A stretch of DNA of 64,000 nt from JAZSMJ01 sp045535815 (GTDB lineage: Bacteria; Bacillota; Clostridia; Oscillospirales; CAG-272). The notes below the pieces were generated by a model. It was not told where the DNA came from and ran no database searches. It saw only the letters and a program-made list of their open reading frames with translations. The DNA lies in the NCBI GenBank assembly GCA_045535815.1, contig JAZSMJ010000041.1, positions 41,276 to 105,275 of the forward strand, given 5' to 3'. Of this stretch, positions 8,964 through 18,055 are shown piece by piece; the first letter of the stretch is position 1; each line of letters begins with the position of its first letter. A program made the translations under genes and the position numbers.

Positions 8964-9671
8964 ATGGAGACCATCTATACCATACCTGTAAATGAAGCCT
9001 TTGAGAGCTGTGCACAGGCAGAAGCGCCCGCCTGTCCGTTCTGCGCTCTTTATTCAAAGCTTGAGGAGAATGAGCTGGAGCTTATTCTCGGCGCATCCAT
9101 GATGGAGCCCGACGTTCGCATAAAGACCAACGAGCAGGGCTTTTGCAGATCGCATTACGATATGATGCTGACACGCAAAAACCGTCTCGGCCTTGCGCTG
9201 ATGCTACAGAGCCATCTTGATAAGGTAAGAGGCGATATCGAGCCTTCAAAGCTTACCGAGATGATAAAGGGAAGCGGAAACACCGCTCAAAGCAAGATAG
9301 GCAAGCTTTCCGACAGCTGTTACGTATGCTCAAGGATAGAATTTTCAATAAATAAGATGTTTGAAAATGCGGCTCTTCTCTGGGGAGCGGATAAGGAATT
9401 CAGAGCAAAGCTGAAAAATCAAAAGATGTTCTGCCTTCCTCATTTTGCACGCTTCACCGAGACTGCGAGAAACCTTATTCCCAAAAAGCAGTTCGGAGAT
9501 TTTTATTCCGATCTTTCACGTGTGACATTTGAGTATTTCGATTCGCTCAGAGACGATATCGATCTCTTCTGCAAGAAGTTTGACTACCGTTATCAGGATG
9601 AGCCCTGGGGCAATGCAAAGGATTCTCCTGACAGAGCAGTCAGATTCTTATCGTCAGAGCAACACAATTAA
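8964..9671 (+). CDS. Cys-rich conserved protein, DUF6062-like
   Basis: A 235-aa soluble protein without signal peptide or membrane segments. It has a CPFC pair near residue 24, a Cys-His (CRSHY) near residue 53, a CYVC pair near residue 115 and a further CLPH near residue 152, a spacing that suggests metal binding. The opening (YTIPVNEAF then CPFCALYSKLEE) matches my recollection of the DUF6062 family of Clostridia, whose function is unknown. An AACTCGGAGG-type site precedes the ATG. It is divergent from ogg and stands alone before the sugar isomerase. No function is claimed. Confidence 0.7.
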   Translation: METIYTIPVNEAFESCAQAEAPACPFCALYSKLEENELELILGASMMEPDVRIKTNEQGFCRSHYDMMLTRKNRLGLALMLQSHLDKVRGDIEPSKLTEMIKGSGNTAQSKIGKLSDSCYVCSRIEFSINKMFENAALLWGADKEFRAKLKNQKMFCLPHFARFTETARNLIPKKQFGDFYSDLSRVTFEYFDSLRDDIDLFCKKFDYRYQDEPWGNAKDSPDRAVRFLSSEQHN

Positions 9672-9737
9672 TTATATAACAAAATACGATTTTTTTCAAC
9701 AATAATATGCCTTGAATCAAAGAAAGGATTGCAGTAT

Positions 9738-10706
9738 ATGAAATTAGGAGTTTTAACCAATCTGTACGGCGCACTTGCGCTTGACGAAACGCTTGATAAG
9801 CTTAAAGCACTTGGAATAGAATCTATAGAAATAGGATGCGGTGGCTATCCCGGTAAGGCTCACTGTGACCCCGAGGTACTGCTTGCAGATCCCGAGCAGC
9901 TGGCAAAATTCAGAGCTATCATAGCAAAAAAAGGATTTGATATATCTGCTCTTTCGGTGCACGGAAATCCCGTTCATCCGAATAAGGAGATCGCCCACTC
10001 GTTTGACTGCGATTTCAGAAATGCAGTGCTTCTTTGTGAAAAGCTGGGCGTTGACACGGTGGTTACCTTCTCGGGATGTCCAGGCGACAGCGAAAACGCT
10101 CTTTATCCTAACTGGGTAACCTGTCCCTGGCCGGAGGATTTTCTCAAAATTCTTGACTGGCAGTGGAACGAGGTGCTTATTCCTTACTGGAAGGAAGCGG
10201 CTTCATTTGCGCTTAGCCACGGCGTTACTCATATCGCATTTGAGATGCATCCCGGCTTTTGCGTTTACAATCCCGAAACGCTTCTCCGCTTAAGAGAGGC
10301 GGTTGGCGACGTTATAGGTGCAAATCTCGATCCTTCTCACCTTATATGGCAGGGAATAGAGCCGATAGACGCTATCCGTGCGCTCAAGGGAGCTATCTAC
10401 CATTTCCACGCAAAGGATACGAAGATCGATCAGTATAACTGCAAAATAAACGGGGTTCTCGATACAAAGCACTACGGAAGAGAAGCTGAAAGATCGTGGA
10501 TATTCCGTGCAGTCGGATACGGTCACGACGCTCAGTATTGGAAGGATATAGCCTCTGCACTCCGTCTTGCAGGATACGACAAGGTCATGTCAATAGAGCA
10601 CGAGGATTCGCTGATGTCGGTAGACGAGGGACTCGCCAAGGCGGCGGCATTTCTTAGCGATATAATAATAAAAGAGCCTAAGCCCGGTGAGATGAGCTGG
10701 GCATAA
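9738..10706 (+). CDS. Sugar phosphate isomerase/epimerase family protein (TIM barrel)
   Basis: A 322-aa xylose-isomerase-like TIM barrel of the AP endonuclease 2 superfamily. Visible features are the opening KLGVLTNLYG, the ESIEIGCGGYPG strand, an acidic metal-site strand HIAFEMHPGF, NLDPSHLIWQG and YHFHAKDTKID, positions that carry metal ligands in this fold. The ATG at 9738 is preferred to a TTG three codons upstream because GAAAGGA lies about 10 nt before it. It is followed 26 nt later by a Gfo/Idh oxidoreductase; such pairs typically oxidise and isomerise inositols, ketoses or unusual hexoses. Substrate unknown. Confidence 0.85.
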   Translation: MKLGVLTNLYGALALDETLDKLKALGIESIEIGCGGYPGKAHCDPEVLLADPEQLAKFRAIIAKKGFDISALSVHGNPVHPNKEIAHSFDCDFRNAVLLCEKLGVDTVVTFSGCPGDSENALYPNWVTCPWPEDFLKILDWQWNEVLIPYWKEAASFALSHGVTHIAFEMHPGFCVYNPETLLRLREAVGDVIGANLDPSHLIWQGIEPIDAIRALKGAIYHFHAKDTKIDQYNCKINGVLDTKHYGREAERSWIFRAVGYGHDAQYWKDIASALRLAGYDKVMSIEHEDSLMSVDEGLAKAAAFLSDIIIKEPKPGEMSWA

Positions 10707-10732
10707 AACGAGATATAAAAGAGGTACTTATT

Positions 10733-11779
10733 ATGAAAAAGAATCTTGCAATCGTAGGATTTGGCGGCATGGGCGGATGGCACGCCGATAATGCGCTTAA
10801 GAGCGACGTTGTTGAGCTTGTCGGTGTATACGACATAAAGCCCGAAAGACTTGCTGTGGCTCGTGAAAGGGGCATACACGCATATTCCTCGCTTGAAGAG
10901 GTGCTCTGCGATCCTAAAATAGATCTTATAACTATAGCAACACCAAACGACGTTCACCGTGAGATAGCCATAAAGGCGCTTGAGGCAGGAAAGAACGTTA
11001 TATCCGAAAAGCCGGTAACTCTTTGTTCATCCGACCTTGAGGAGATGATAGCGGCATCTGAGCGCACGGGTAAGCTGTTTACCGTTCATCAGAACAGAAG
11101 ATGGGACGGCGAGCTTCTCGTTATGAAAAAGGTGCTTGAGTCGGGCGATCTCGGACCTGTTTTCAATATTGAGTCGAGAGTTCACGGCTCAAGAGGTATT
11201 CCGGGTGACTGGAGAGGAATGAAGCGCCACGGCGGCGGAATGATGCTTGACTGGGGAGTTCATCTGATCGACCAGGCAATGCAGATGCTGAAGGGTAAAA
11301 AGCCTTCTCGCATTTATGCAAGATACGATCACGTTACCAACGCAGAGGTTGACGACGGCTTTAAGCTCGATATGATGTTTGACGACGGACTCGTTTTCAG
11401 AGTTGAGGTCGGCACAAGCAACTTTATAAATATGCCCAGATTCTATATGCAGGGCGAAAACGGAACGGCTATCATACCCGATTGGTGTCAGAGCGCCAAG
11501 GTCGTATGCTGCAAGAATTGGAACGAAAAGGATGTTGTTCCGGTCGTTACAGCCGCAGGCATAACCAAGACCATGGCTCCAAGAGACGAGAGCAGTATAG
11601 TTTCTTATGAGGTACCTCAGCCTGAGTCTGACGTTCACGATTTCTACAGAAACTTCTGTGCCGCAATAGACGGCCGTGAGGAGCAGATAGTCAAGCACGA
11701 TGAGATGCGTCTCGTTATGAAGATAATGGAGGCTGCAAACGAGTCCGACAGACTTGGCACGGTCATAGATTTTGAATAA
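10733..11779 (+). CDS. Gfo/Idh/MocA family oxidoreductase
   Basis: NAD(P)-dependent sugar or polyol dehydrogenase family. The 348-aa protein starts with the Rossmann motif AIVGFGGMGGWHADN, then TPNDVHREIAIKAL, the catalytic-lysine signature ISEKPVT and the C-terminal alpha/beta domain with LDWGVHLIDQAMQ. A GAGGT-type ribosome binding site precedes the ATG. It lies between a TIM-barrel isomerase and an esterase on the same strand, so the three probably form one operon for a modified sugar. Confidence 0.92.
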   Translation: MKKNLAIVGFGGMGGWHADNALKSDVVELVGVYDIKPERLAVARERGIHAYSSLEEVLCDPKIDLITIATPNDVHREIAIKALEAGKNVISEKPVTLCSSDLEEMIAASERTGKLFTVHQNRRWDGELLVMKKVLESGDLGPVFNIESRVHGSRGIPGDWRGMKRHGGGMMLDWGVHLIDQAMQMLKGKKPSRIYARYDHVTNAEVDDGFKLDMMFDDGLVFRVEVGTSNFINMPRFYMQGENGTAIIPDWCQSAKVVCCKNWNEKDVVPVVTAAGITKTMAPRDESSIVSYEVPQPESDVHDFYRNFCAAIDGREEQIVKHDEMRLVMKIMEAANESDRLGTVIDFE

Positions 11780-11801
11780 ATTTTTGAGAGGGGTAATATA
11801 A

Positions 11802-12542
11802 ATGGCTTATATTGAATGTGAATTCAGAACGGGTAACTTAGGGGCACCGTCAACCTTTATTGCGATAGTTCCCGAGTATCTCGGCGACAACGCAAAAACG
11901 CTTTATCTTCTTCACGGACTTACCGACAGCCACAAAAGCTGGATGAGAGGAACGTCTATTGACAGATACGCACACGAGCACGGTATGGTCGTCATAATGC
12001 CCGACGGCGGAAGAAGCTTCTATACCAATATGAAATACGGTTGGAACTATCTTACATACGTGACCGAAGAGCTTGTCGGCTATACGAGATCGCTCTTCAG
12101 ACTTAGTGACAAGCGTGAGGATACCTTTATCTGCGGTAATTCCATGGGCGGATATGGCGCATTCAAGAGCGCACTCACAAGACCCGATATATTCGGTGCG
12201 GCAGTAAGCCTTTCGGGAGTTATGGATATCTCCGAGAGATTTGACAAAATGAACGAATGGGACGTTGACAAGCGTCTTATATGGGGGCTCGACCATACGG
12301 TGAAGGATACCCGTGACGATCTTTTCCGCTTGGTCTCCGACCTTGAGGGCTCGGATATAAAGCCTCGCCTTCTTCAGATATGCGGCACGGAGGATTTCCT
12401 CTACGATGCAAACGTTAAATTCAGAGATTTTATGAAGGATAAAGACTTTGATTATACCTACCGTGAGGGCGAAGGAATACACTACTGGCCCTACTGGGAT
12501 TCGCAGATCGGATCCGCTATGGATTGGATGCTTCAAAAATAA
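11802..12542 (+). CDS. Alpha/beta-hydrolase, esterase D/EstA-like
   Basis: A 246-aa cytoplasmic esterase with no signal peptide. It shows an oxyanion-type LLHGLTDS near residue 38, the nucleophile elbow GNSMGGYGA with Ser114, an acidic residue in CGTEDFLYDAN and a late His in GIHYWPYWD that completes the triad. This pattern is typical of the putative tributyrin/acetyl esterase and feruloyl esterase-like family, which in sugar operons often deacylates imported oligosaccharides. Twenty-two nt separate it from the oxidoreductase. A bidirectional terminator begins directly at its stop codon. Confidence 0.85.
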   Translation: MAYIECEFRTGNLGAPSTFIAIVPEYLGDNAKTLYLLHGLTDSHKSWMRGTSIDRYAHEHGMVVIMPDGGRSFYTNMKYGWNYLTYVTEELVGYTRSLFRLSDKREDTFICGNSMGGYGAFKSALTRPDIFGAAVSLSGVMDISERFDKMNEWDVDKRLIWGLDHTVKDTRDDLFRLVSDLEGSDIKPRLLQICGTEDFLYDANVKFRDFMKDKDFDYTYREGEGIHYWPYWDSQIGSAMDWMLQK

Positions 12543-12579
12543 AAAAATACCGACAGATCAACGATCTGTCGGTATTTTT
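12541..12579. terminator. Bidirectional intrinsic terminator
   Basis: A perfect 18-bp inverted repeat with a 3-nt loop (core ACCGACAGATC / GATCTGTCGGT) flanked by A and T runs on each side. It serves both the esterase (plus) and the solute-binding protein gene (minus) that converge here. Confidence 0.93.
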
Positions 12580-14040
12580 TTATTCAAACTGTTCGTTCAA
12601 TGCTTCAACGTCCTGCTTTGCGGATCTGAGAGATCTCTTATATGTAGATGCAAATGCGGGAGTTCCGGTATTTATCATGTTTCTGATGTTGCTTGAAACA
12701 GAGCCTGCATTATTTACAAGTCCGAGGTCGATAACTCTGTTCTGGATTATGTATTCGACCATCTCCATCGAAGCTGTGTCTCTTACGTATTTGCCTTCGA
12801 TAGCAAGACCGAAGTATATCGGTTCAACGTCCTTGTAGGACATAAATGCCATGTCTTCAAGAATAATGCCCGTCATTTCAATGTCAGAGCACTGTGTGGG
12901 AACGGATATTACCGTGCCAAGACCGTGCATAAAGCTGGTATATTTTTCTGTTTTTTGATCGTACTTGGGCAGCGGAACCATTCCGAAATCCGCTTCCATA
13001 TCTCTGAATGCCTGAGCCGATCCTATGGATTCGGTAAAGAAAAGCGCTCTATTTTCGATGAAGAGAGTTCTTCCGTATTCCGATTCGGTGTTTATCTTGT
13101 CGTTATCACCGTCGTAATGGGAGTTGAATGCGTTGTTGCAGATATTGTATACCTTGTTGAGTATATCGAGTGAGCGGTCGTCAAGCTCCTGGAAGATAAG
13201 ACGGTCATCTTCGTCCTTGGTAATGTATCTCAGACCCGCGCCGATAAGGAATCCGTCGGGGCCGGAGCCCTGATAAGCTGTTCCGTAGGAATCTGCAGTG
13301 TTCATATAGCCATCCTGATTCAGATCCTTTATAAACTGACGTGTGATCTCCGTGTACTTGTCGAGAGTCCAAGTGCCGTTCTTTACGTATTCGTAGATAT
13401 CGTTTTCATCAAGTCCGGTGTCGGAGAGCATCTTCTTGTTGAACATTGCGATCCAGGTCGTTTCGTGAGCCTTGAGTGTCATCGAGTTTGCAACGTAATA
13501 AAGCTTATGATTTATCGAGCAGTCGTTCCTCGTGCCCTGATCCCACCAAGGATTATCGAGATTTATATAAGGAACTTCACTTTCAAGGTCAAGCAAAAGA
13601 TCGGATGCCGCCATCTTATATGTCTGGTCAAATCCGACAACCAAAGCCTGATAGGGCAGCGATCCTGCAGCTGAGAGGTTGTACACCTCGTTATAGCAGT
13701 TGGCAAATGGGATCTGATGCATAACGATATCTATACCGTATTTTTCTTCGATTGCGAGGTTTCTTTCAATTATAGCATCCTGAAGAACGTCTCCGTTTGA
13801 TTCGGAGTTATAAAGATCGATGTCGAAATAGTTTCCGTCATAGGTCAGAAAATTCATCTCGGCATTGGGGAAGGTCTTTTCGGGGAGATCGGGATAAGGA
13901 CCGGTATATTCTTCAACGGTTTCCGCAGTTGATTCACTTCCCTGGGTGCTTACCGGAGTATTCTGTGGCTTGTCATCGTTGCAGGCCGCTACAGTAATAA
14001 GAATAAGTAAAATTGCAAGAAGTAAAAATGTTTTTTTCAT
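12580..14040 (-). CDS. Extracellular solute-binding lipoprotein (orphan, paralogue 1)
   Basis: Sugar-type (family 1) ABC receptor, 486 aa. The signal peptide ends in a lipobox (TVAAC) with the lipidated Cys at about residue 20, followed by a Thr/Ser/Glu-rich linker. The mature part contains NPWWDQGTR, an EF-hand-like loop DLNQDGYMNTAD, YQGSGPDGFLIGAGLRY and the C-terminal PAFASTYKRSLRSA. Two close paralogues lie at 14943-16415 and 47331-48809. No permease adjoins it, so its transporter must be elsewhere or shared. AAGGAG precedes the ATG. It follows a small lipoprotein gene by 49 nt and may be co-transcribed with it. Confidence 0.88.
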   Translation of the reverse strand: MKKTFLLLAILLILITVAACNDDKPQNTPVSTQGSESTAETVEEYTGPYPDLPEKTFPNAEMNFLTYDGNYFDIDLYNSESNGDVLQDAIIERNLAIEEKYGIDIVMHQIPFANCYNEVYNLSAAGSLPYQALVVGFDQTYKMAASDLLLDLESEVPYINLDNPWWDQGTRNDCSINHKLYYVANSMTLKAHETTWIAMFNKKMLSDTGLDENDIYEYVKNGTWTLDKYTEITRQFIKDLNQDGYMNTADSYGTAYQGSGPDGFLIGAGLRYITKDEDDRLIFQELDDRSLDILNKVYNICNNAFNSHYDGDNDKINTESEYGRTLFIENRALFFTESIGSAQAFRDMEADFGMVPLPKYDQKTEKYTSFMHGLGTVISVPTQCSDIEMTGIILEDMAFMSYKDVEPIYFGLAIEGKYVRDTASMEMVEYIIQNRVIDLGLVNNAGSVSSNIRNMINTGTPAFASTYKRSLRSAKQDVEALNEQFE

Positions 14041-14089
14041 AATTAATTCTCCTTGAGCTGATTTATAATATCTTGTTCAAATATCACGG

Positions 14090-14791
14090 TTATTTTCCCA
14101 AAGGTGAAAAAATATGTTGGTCGTCAACACACCAATATGCGTGATCGGGGTCTGACTCCTCTGCATAGAATACCATATATTCGCAACCGGCAGGGCTGAT
14201 AAGAGTAAGCTGTATTCCGGAGTACCAGCTGCCGAGTGATCCGATAGATTGAGTAACACGTGCTTCTCCCGTGCCTTCCTCTCCGTCAAAGCGGTAATCG
14301 TAGGATATATGCGAGTCTGAAATATCCTTTACGTTGAGATAGCATCCGTCATCATCCTCCCACTCCCCGAGCAGGTAATCGATGTTAACGAAGGAGCCGA
14401 GCGTGTGCGAGTTGCTGTGATGTATCCATTCACCGCTTGCACTGTCAAGCGTATATAATACGTTTACCTTCATTATTGCTGTGATGGGTGAGAATCTCTC
14501 GGATTCGGTATACTCATAAGAAAAAGTGAAGCTTTCATCAGAATAAGCAGAATAAGCCGCATCTGCAAGCGTGAGCTCCGAGATGTCTAATTCCAGATCT
14601 TCTGCAACCATTGCACGCACTGTTGCCTCATCCACAGGTGGAGGAAGCTCAACTGCCTCGGTCTCGGTCTCCTGCACGTCTGTCTCGGATTCGGTGCTTT
14701 CATCTGGTGCTGAGGGCAGCTCCTTTGCTCCGCAGGCAACTAAAGCGACCAATATAAGCAAAGCTGTAAGCAGTAAAAATAATTTTTTCAT
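14090..14791 (-). CDS. Putative lipoprotein of unknown function
   Basis: A 233-aa exported protein: a lysine-bearing, leucine-rich signal sequence ends in the lipobox ALVAC at about residue 20, then comes a long Glu/Ser/Thr-rich acidic linker. The C-terminal portion (from about residue 55) has alternating beta-strand-like stretches such as FTFSYEYTESERF and CYLNVKDISDSHISYDYRF, reminiscent of PepSY/lipocalin-like beta domains, but I do not recognise the family. It has its own consensus-like promoter and lies immediately upstream of an orphan solute-binding lipoprotein on the same strand. Confidence 0.7.
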   Translation of the reverse strand: MKKLFLLLTALLILVALVACGAKELPSAPDESTESETDVQETETEAVELPPPVDEATVRAMVAEDLELDISELTLADAAYSAYSDESFTFSYEYTESERFSPITAIMKVNVLYTLDSASGEWIHHSNSHTLGSFVNIDYLLGEWEDDDGCYLNVKDISDSHISYDYRFDGEEGTGEARVTQSIGSLGSWYSGIQLTLISPAGCEYMVFYAEESDPDHAYWCVDDQHIFSPLGK

Positions 14792-14827
14792 AAAATGCCT
14801 CCTGAAACGGTCGTAAAATCTATTTTT

Positions 14828-14856
14828 ATTTTATATAAAAAACAAAGGTTTGTCAA
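14828..14856 (-). promoter_or_regulatory. Sigma-A promoter of the lipoprotein gene
   Basis: On the minus strand TTGACA (14856-14851), a 17-nt spacer and TAAAAT (14833-14828) stand about 40 nt before the ATG at 14791, which is preceded by AGGAGG. Confidence 0.75.
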
Positions 14857-14890
14857 TCATTTTTTGCTAACCCTTCAACTGCTCTGCTTT

Positions 14891-14938
14891 CATACAAAAA
14901 AAGAACTCAGCCCCCGGGCTGAGTTCTTTTTTTGTATG
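14891..14938 (-). terminator. Intrinsic terminator after solute-binding protein paralogue 2
   Basis: A 23-bp perfect inverted repeat (core AAGAACTCAGCCC / GGGCTGAGTTCTT) with flanking A and T tracts starts 4 nt after the stop of the minus-strand gene at 14943. Confidence 0.92.
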
Positions 14939-14942
14939 AATA

Positions 14943-16415
14943 TTATTCAAAAAGGTCGTTGATTTCGTTAACAGCCTGAACTGCGCTTCTGAGAGATCTC
15001 TTGTATGTGGAAGCGAATGCGGGCTGACCGTCGTTGATCATCTGTCTTATAGTGCTGCAGACAGATCCAACGTTTGTAGCGATACCAAGGTCAACTACAC
15101 GGTTCTGGAGTATGTATTCAACCATTTCCATAGAAGTGGTATCTCTTACGTACTTACCTTCAACTGCGAGTCCGAAGTAGATGGGCTCAACGTCCTTGTA
15201 GGTCGTGAACGCCATATCTTCAAGAAGCACGCCTGCCATCTCAACGTTCTTGCAGAGTGCGGGAACGCATGTGAATGTTCCGAGACCGGCGTGGATTATA
15301 CTTGTGTAAACTTCTGTCTTTTCGTCATACTTGGGAAGCGGAACTATACCGAAGTCTGCATCCATATCACGGAAGCCCTGAGCGGAGCCGAGTGATTCGG
15401 TGAAGAAGAGAGCTCTGTTTTCAACGAAGAGAACTCTACCGTATTCGGTTTCTGTTGCTATCTTGTCGTTTGTTCCTGCATAGTGGGAGTTGAACGCTGT
15501 ACCACCCTTACAGATTGCGAATACCTTGTTGAGTATATCGAGAGAACGGTCGTCGAGTTCCTGGAATACAAGGTTGTCTTCCTCGTCCTTTGTAACGTAT
15601 CTGAGACCGCCGCTTATAAGGAATCCGTCAGGACCGGAGCCCTGGTAAGCTGTACCGTAGGAGTCAGCTGTGTTCATGTAACCGTCCTGGTTGAGGTCCT
15701 TGATAAACTTTCTTGTGATCTCTGTGTACTTGTCGAGAGTCCAGGTGCCGTCCTTTACGTACTGATAGATATCTTCATCGGAAAGACCCTCGTCAGCGAG
15801 CATCTTCTTATTGAACATAGCTATCCATGTAAGCTCGTTTGCCATGATATTGGTAGAGCTTGCAACGTAGTAAAGCTTATCCTTTATTGAGCAGTCGTAT
15901 CTCGTACCCTGGTCCCACCAAGGATTGTCGAGATTTATGTGGGGAACCTCTGTCTCAAGGTCGAGAAGGAGGCCTTCTGCAGCCATCTTATAGGCATTTT
16001 CTCCACCTGCCATTATAGCCATGTAGGGAAGATCGCCTGATGCGGAAAGATTGTATACCTGAGTATACATATCAGCATTGGCAACGGTGTACTGAACGAT
16101 ATCGACGCCGTACTTTTCCTCTAAAGCCATGTTTCTTTCAAGGATAGCATCCTCAAGAACCTCACCGCTTGACTCGGAATTGGGAAGGTCTACGTCACGG
16201 AAGTTTCCGTCAAAAACGAGGAACGCCGCTTCTTCGTTGGGAAACGTTACCTCGGGAAGCTCCGGATACGGACCTTCGTATTCGTCCTGTGTTTCTTCGA
16301 CTGATTCGCTGCCCTGTGTAGAAACGGGTGTGTTCTGCGGCTTGTCATCATTACAAGCAACGACCGCAAGCATTACTACAAGTAAAGCGATCAGCAAAAT
16401 TGCTAATTTTTTCAT
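14943..16415 (-). CDS. Extracellular solute-binding lipoprotein (orphan, paralogue 2)
   Basis: A 490-aa sugar-type ABC receptor with signal peptide and lipobox (AVVAC), closely related to the 12580-14040 product: it shares the linker beginning NDDKPQNTPVSTQGSES, NPWWDQGTR, the calcium-loop-like DLNQDGYMNTAD and PAFASTYKRSLRSA. The start is the ATG at 16415, 4 codons inside the open frame, because GGAGGGC lies just upstream. It has its own perfect promoter, so it can be transcribed at higher level than, and separately from, the rare-sugar operon that precedes it. No permease or ATPase adjoins it. Confidence 0.9.
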   Translation of the reverse strand: MKKLAILLIALLVVMLAVVACNDDKPQNTPVSTQGSESVEETQDEYEGPYPELPEVTFPNEEAAFLVFDGNFRDVDLPNSESSGEVLEDAILERNMALEEKYGVDIVQYTVANADMYTQVYNLSASGDLPYMAIMAGGENAYKMAAEGLLLDLETEVPHINLDNPWWDQGTRYDCSIKDKLYYVASSTNIMANELTWIAMFNKKMLADEGLSDEDIYQYVKDGTWTLDKYTEITRKFIKDLNQDGYMNTADSYGTAYQGSGPDGFLISGGLRYVTKDEEDNLVFQELDDRSLDILNKVFAICKGGTAFNSHYAGTNDKIATETEYGRVLFVENRALFFTESLGSAQGFRDMDADFGIVPLPKYDEKTEVYTSIIHAGLGTFTCVPALCKNVEMAGVLLEDMAFTTYKDVEPIYFGLAVEGKYVRDTTSMEMVEYILQNRVVDLGIATNVGSVCSTIRQMINDGQPAFASTYKRSLRSAVQAVNEINDLFE

Positions 16416-16433
16416 TTTGCCCTCCAAAAATTC

Positions 16434-16529
16434 ACATTGTGATGTAATATTAATTATAAATCCTAAACGGAATTATGTCAATAATAATGCCGATTTTTAT
16501 ATGTAAAAATTACATTCTGATGTTATATT
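16434..16529. repeat. Pair of 18-bp direct repeats around the receptor promoter
   Basis: ACATTGTGATGTAATATT (16434-16451) and ACATTCTGATGTTATATT (16512-16529) differ at 2 of 18 positions and are 78 bp apart (start to start). One lies just downstream of the minus-strand promoter and one upstream of it, as expected for a looping operator pair. The downstream copy overlaps an 11-bp palindrome TCACA-T-TGTGA. Confidence 0.5.
16453..16481 (-). promoter_or_regulatory. Consensus sigma-A promoter of solute-binding protein paralogue 2
   Basis: Minus-strand TTGACA (16481-16476), a spacer of exactly 17 nt and TATAAT (16458-16453). Both hexamers match the consensus perfectly. The start codon is about 38 nt downstream of the -10. 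Confidence 0.88.
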
Positions 16530-16547
16530 GCGCTGCGTTTAACAAAA

Positions 16548-18044
16548 TCAGCCCTTAAAGCTTAAGCTCTCAAGAAGATCTGCGTATTCTTTAGCGTGCT
16601 TTTCGTACTGTTCGTTCTTTTCCTTGTTGGGAGCTACGGTTACGGTGCCTGTTATATGGCGCTTTGCAGCCTTTGCAAGATCGCCGTAGATGCCAATAGC
16701 AGCACCTGCAACGAGTGCGGCTCCGTAGGGAGCTGTATCACGAAGGTCGGAAACCGAGTAATTTATTCCCAGAACGTCTGCCTTGATCTGATTGAAGCAA
16801 GCGCTCTTTGCTCCGCCGCCTATGGCGCATACCGAGGTTATATCGCTTGCAGCTCCGTTTTTGCGGAGTATGTCAAGATACATCTTGTATTCGTAGGCGA
16901 TGGATTCCATTACTGCCTTGAACATAGCCGCTCCGTCGTGATTCCAGGAAAGATTTGCAAACATGCCCTTGATCGAAAGGTCGGAGGGGCAGGTGCGTCC
17001 TGCAAAATGGGGGATGAACAAAAGTCCGTCTACTCCTGCAGGGAGCTTATCAGCCTGCTCTTCAAGCTCTGCATAGGAGAATTTATCCATAAGAAGCGAT
17101 TCCTTCGCCCACTTCACGCAAAGTCCGCCGCCCGATATATAAGCCATCGGCTGCCACAGACCGTCGATCACGTGACGGGCGTAAAGTATGGTGCGGTTTT
17201 CAAGGTCGGGGGAGTAAACGTCAGTACAGCAGGAGAATACCGATGCCGTACCTGCAACGTCAAAGCAGTCACCCTTCTGAGAAACGCCTGCACCGAGAGA
17301 CGACGCCGCCTGGTCGCCGCAGCCTGCGGCGACCGGCATGCCCTCGCAAAGACCGCTTTCCTTAGCCGCCTTTGCGCTGATTTTTCCGATTATCTTTGTC
17401 GGTGCAACTATATCGGGCATCTTGCTCTTTTCAATATCGAAGATAGAGAGAAGCTCATCAGACCAGCACTTGTTTTTGTTGTCTGCAAAGCCCGAGAAAT
17501 GTATATTCGTATAGTCTATAAACGCCTGATCGCTCTTCAGTGCACACAGACGGCCTGCAACGTATACCGACGGAAGAACGAACTTTTCTATACGCTTGTA
17601 AACGTCCGGGAACTCCTTTTTCCAGCGGAGTATTTTTGCTCCGTGAGCCGCAGTTACGGGACAGCCCGTAAGCGATTCGCTGAGGGTGAGCGCCGTATTC
17701 TTTATCTCGTCAACGTAGGGCGAGCATCTGGTATCGAGCCAGGAATCGTAGGGCGTAACTGCCTCAAAATCAGCATCGATGCCCATTATTCCGGACATCT
17801 GACCGTCTATCGAAAGACCGCCTATCTCCTCGCTGTTTACCCCCGATTTTTCGATAACCGTCTTTACCGTTCTTATAACCGAGCCGTATATCTCGTCGGG
17901 ATCCTGCTCTACCGTGCCGGGCACGGGGCTTATAAGGTTAGAAGCCTCAAACGCATCAGCCACAGCTTTTCCGTCGATGTCGAAAAGCACGGTCTTTGTG
18001 CCCTGCGTGCCTATATCACAGCCTATAAGATATTTTACTTCCAT
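16548..18044 (-). CDS. FGGY-family carbohydrate kinase (xylulokinase-like)
   Basis: Phosphorylates a ketose or polyol with ATP. The 498-aa protein has the two-domain FGGY architecture: N-terminal CDIGTQGTKTVLFD (phosphate loop), GLSIDGQMSGI, AGCGDQAASSLGAG and the C-terminal CAIGGGAKSACFNQIKADV adenosine signature. It follows the D-allulose/tagatose 3-epimerase gene by 11 nt on the same strand, so it is the likely acceptor of that epimerase's ketohexose product. Closest named group is XylB; the exact sugar cannot be read from sequence. Confidence 0.9.
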   Translation of the reverse strand: MEVKYLIGCDIGTQGTKTVLFDIDGKAVADAFEASNLISPVPGTVEQDPDEIYGSVIRTVKTVIEKSGVNSEEIGGLSIDGQMSGIMGIDADFEAVTPYDSWLDTRCSPYVDEIKNTALTLSESLTGCPVTAAHGAKILRWKKEFPDVYKRIEKFVLPSVYVAGRLCALKSDQAFIDYTNIHFSGFADNKNKCWSDELLSIFDIEKSKMPDIVAPTKIIGKISAKAAKESGLCEGMPVAAGCGDQAASSLGAGVSQKGDCFDVAGTASVFSCCTDVYSPDLENRTILYARHVIDGLWQPMAYISGGGLCVKWAKESLLMDKFSYAELEEQADKLPAGVDGLLFIPHFAGRTCPSDLSIKGMFANLSWNHDGAAMFKAVMESIAYEYKMYLDILRKNGAASDITSVCAIGGGAKSACFNQIKADVLGINYSVSDLRDTAPYGAALVAGAAIGIYGDLAKAAKRHITGTVTVAPNKEKNEQYEKHAKEYADLLESLSFKG

Positions 18045-18055
18045 AAGCTATCGCC

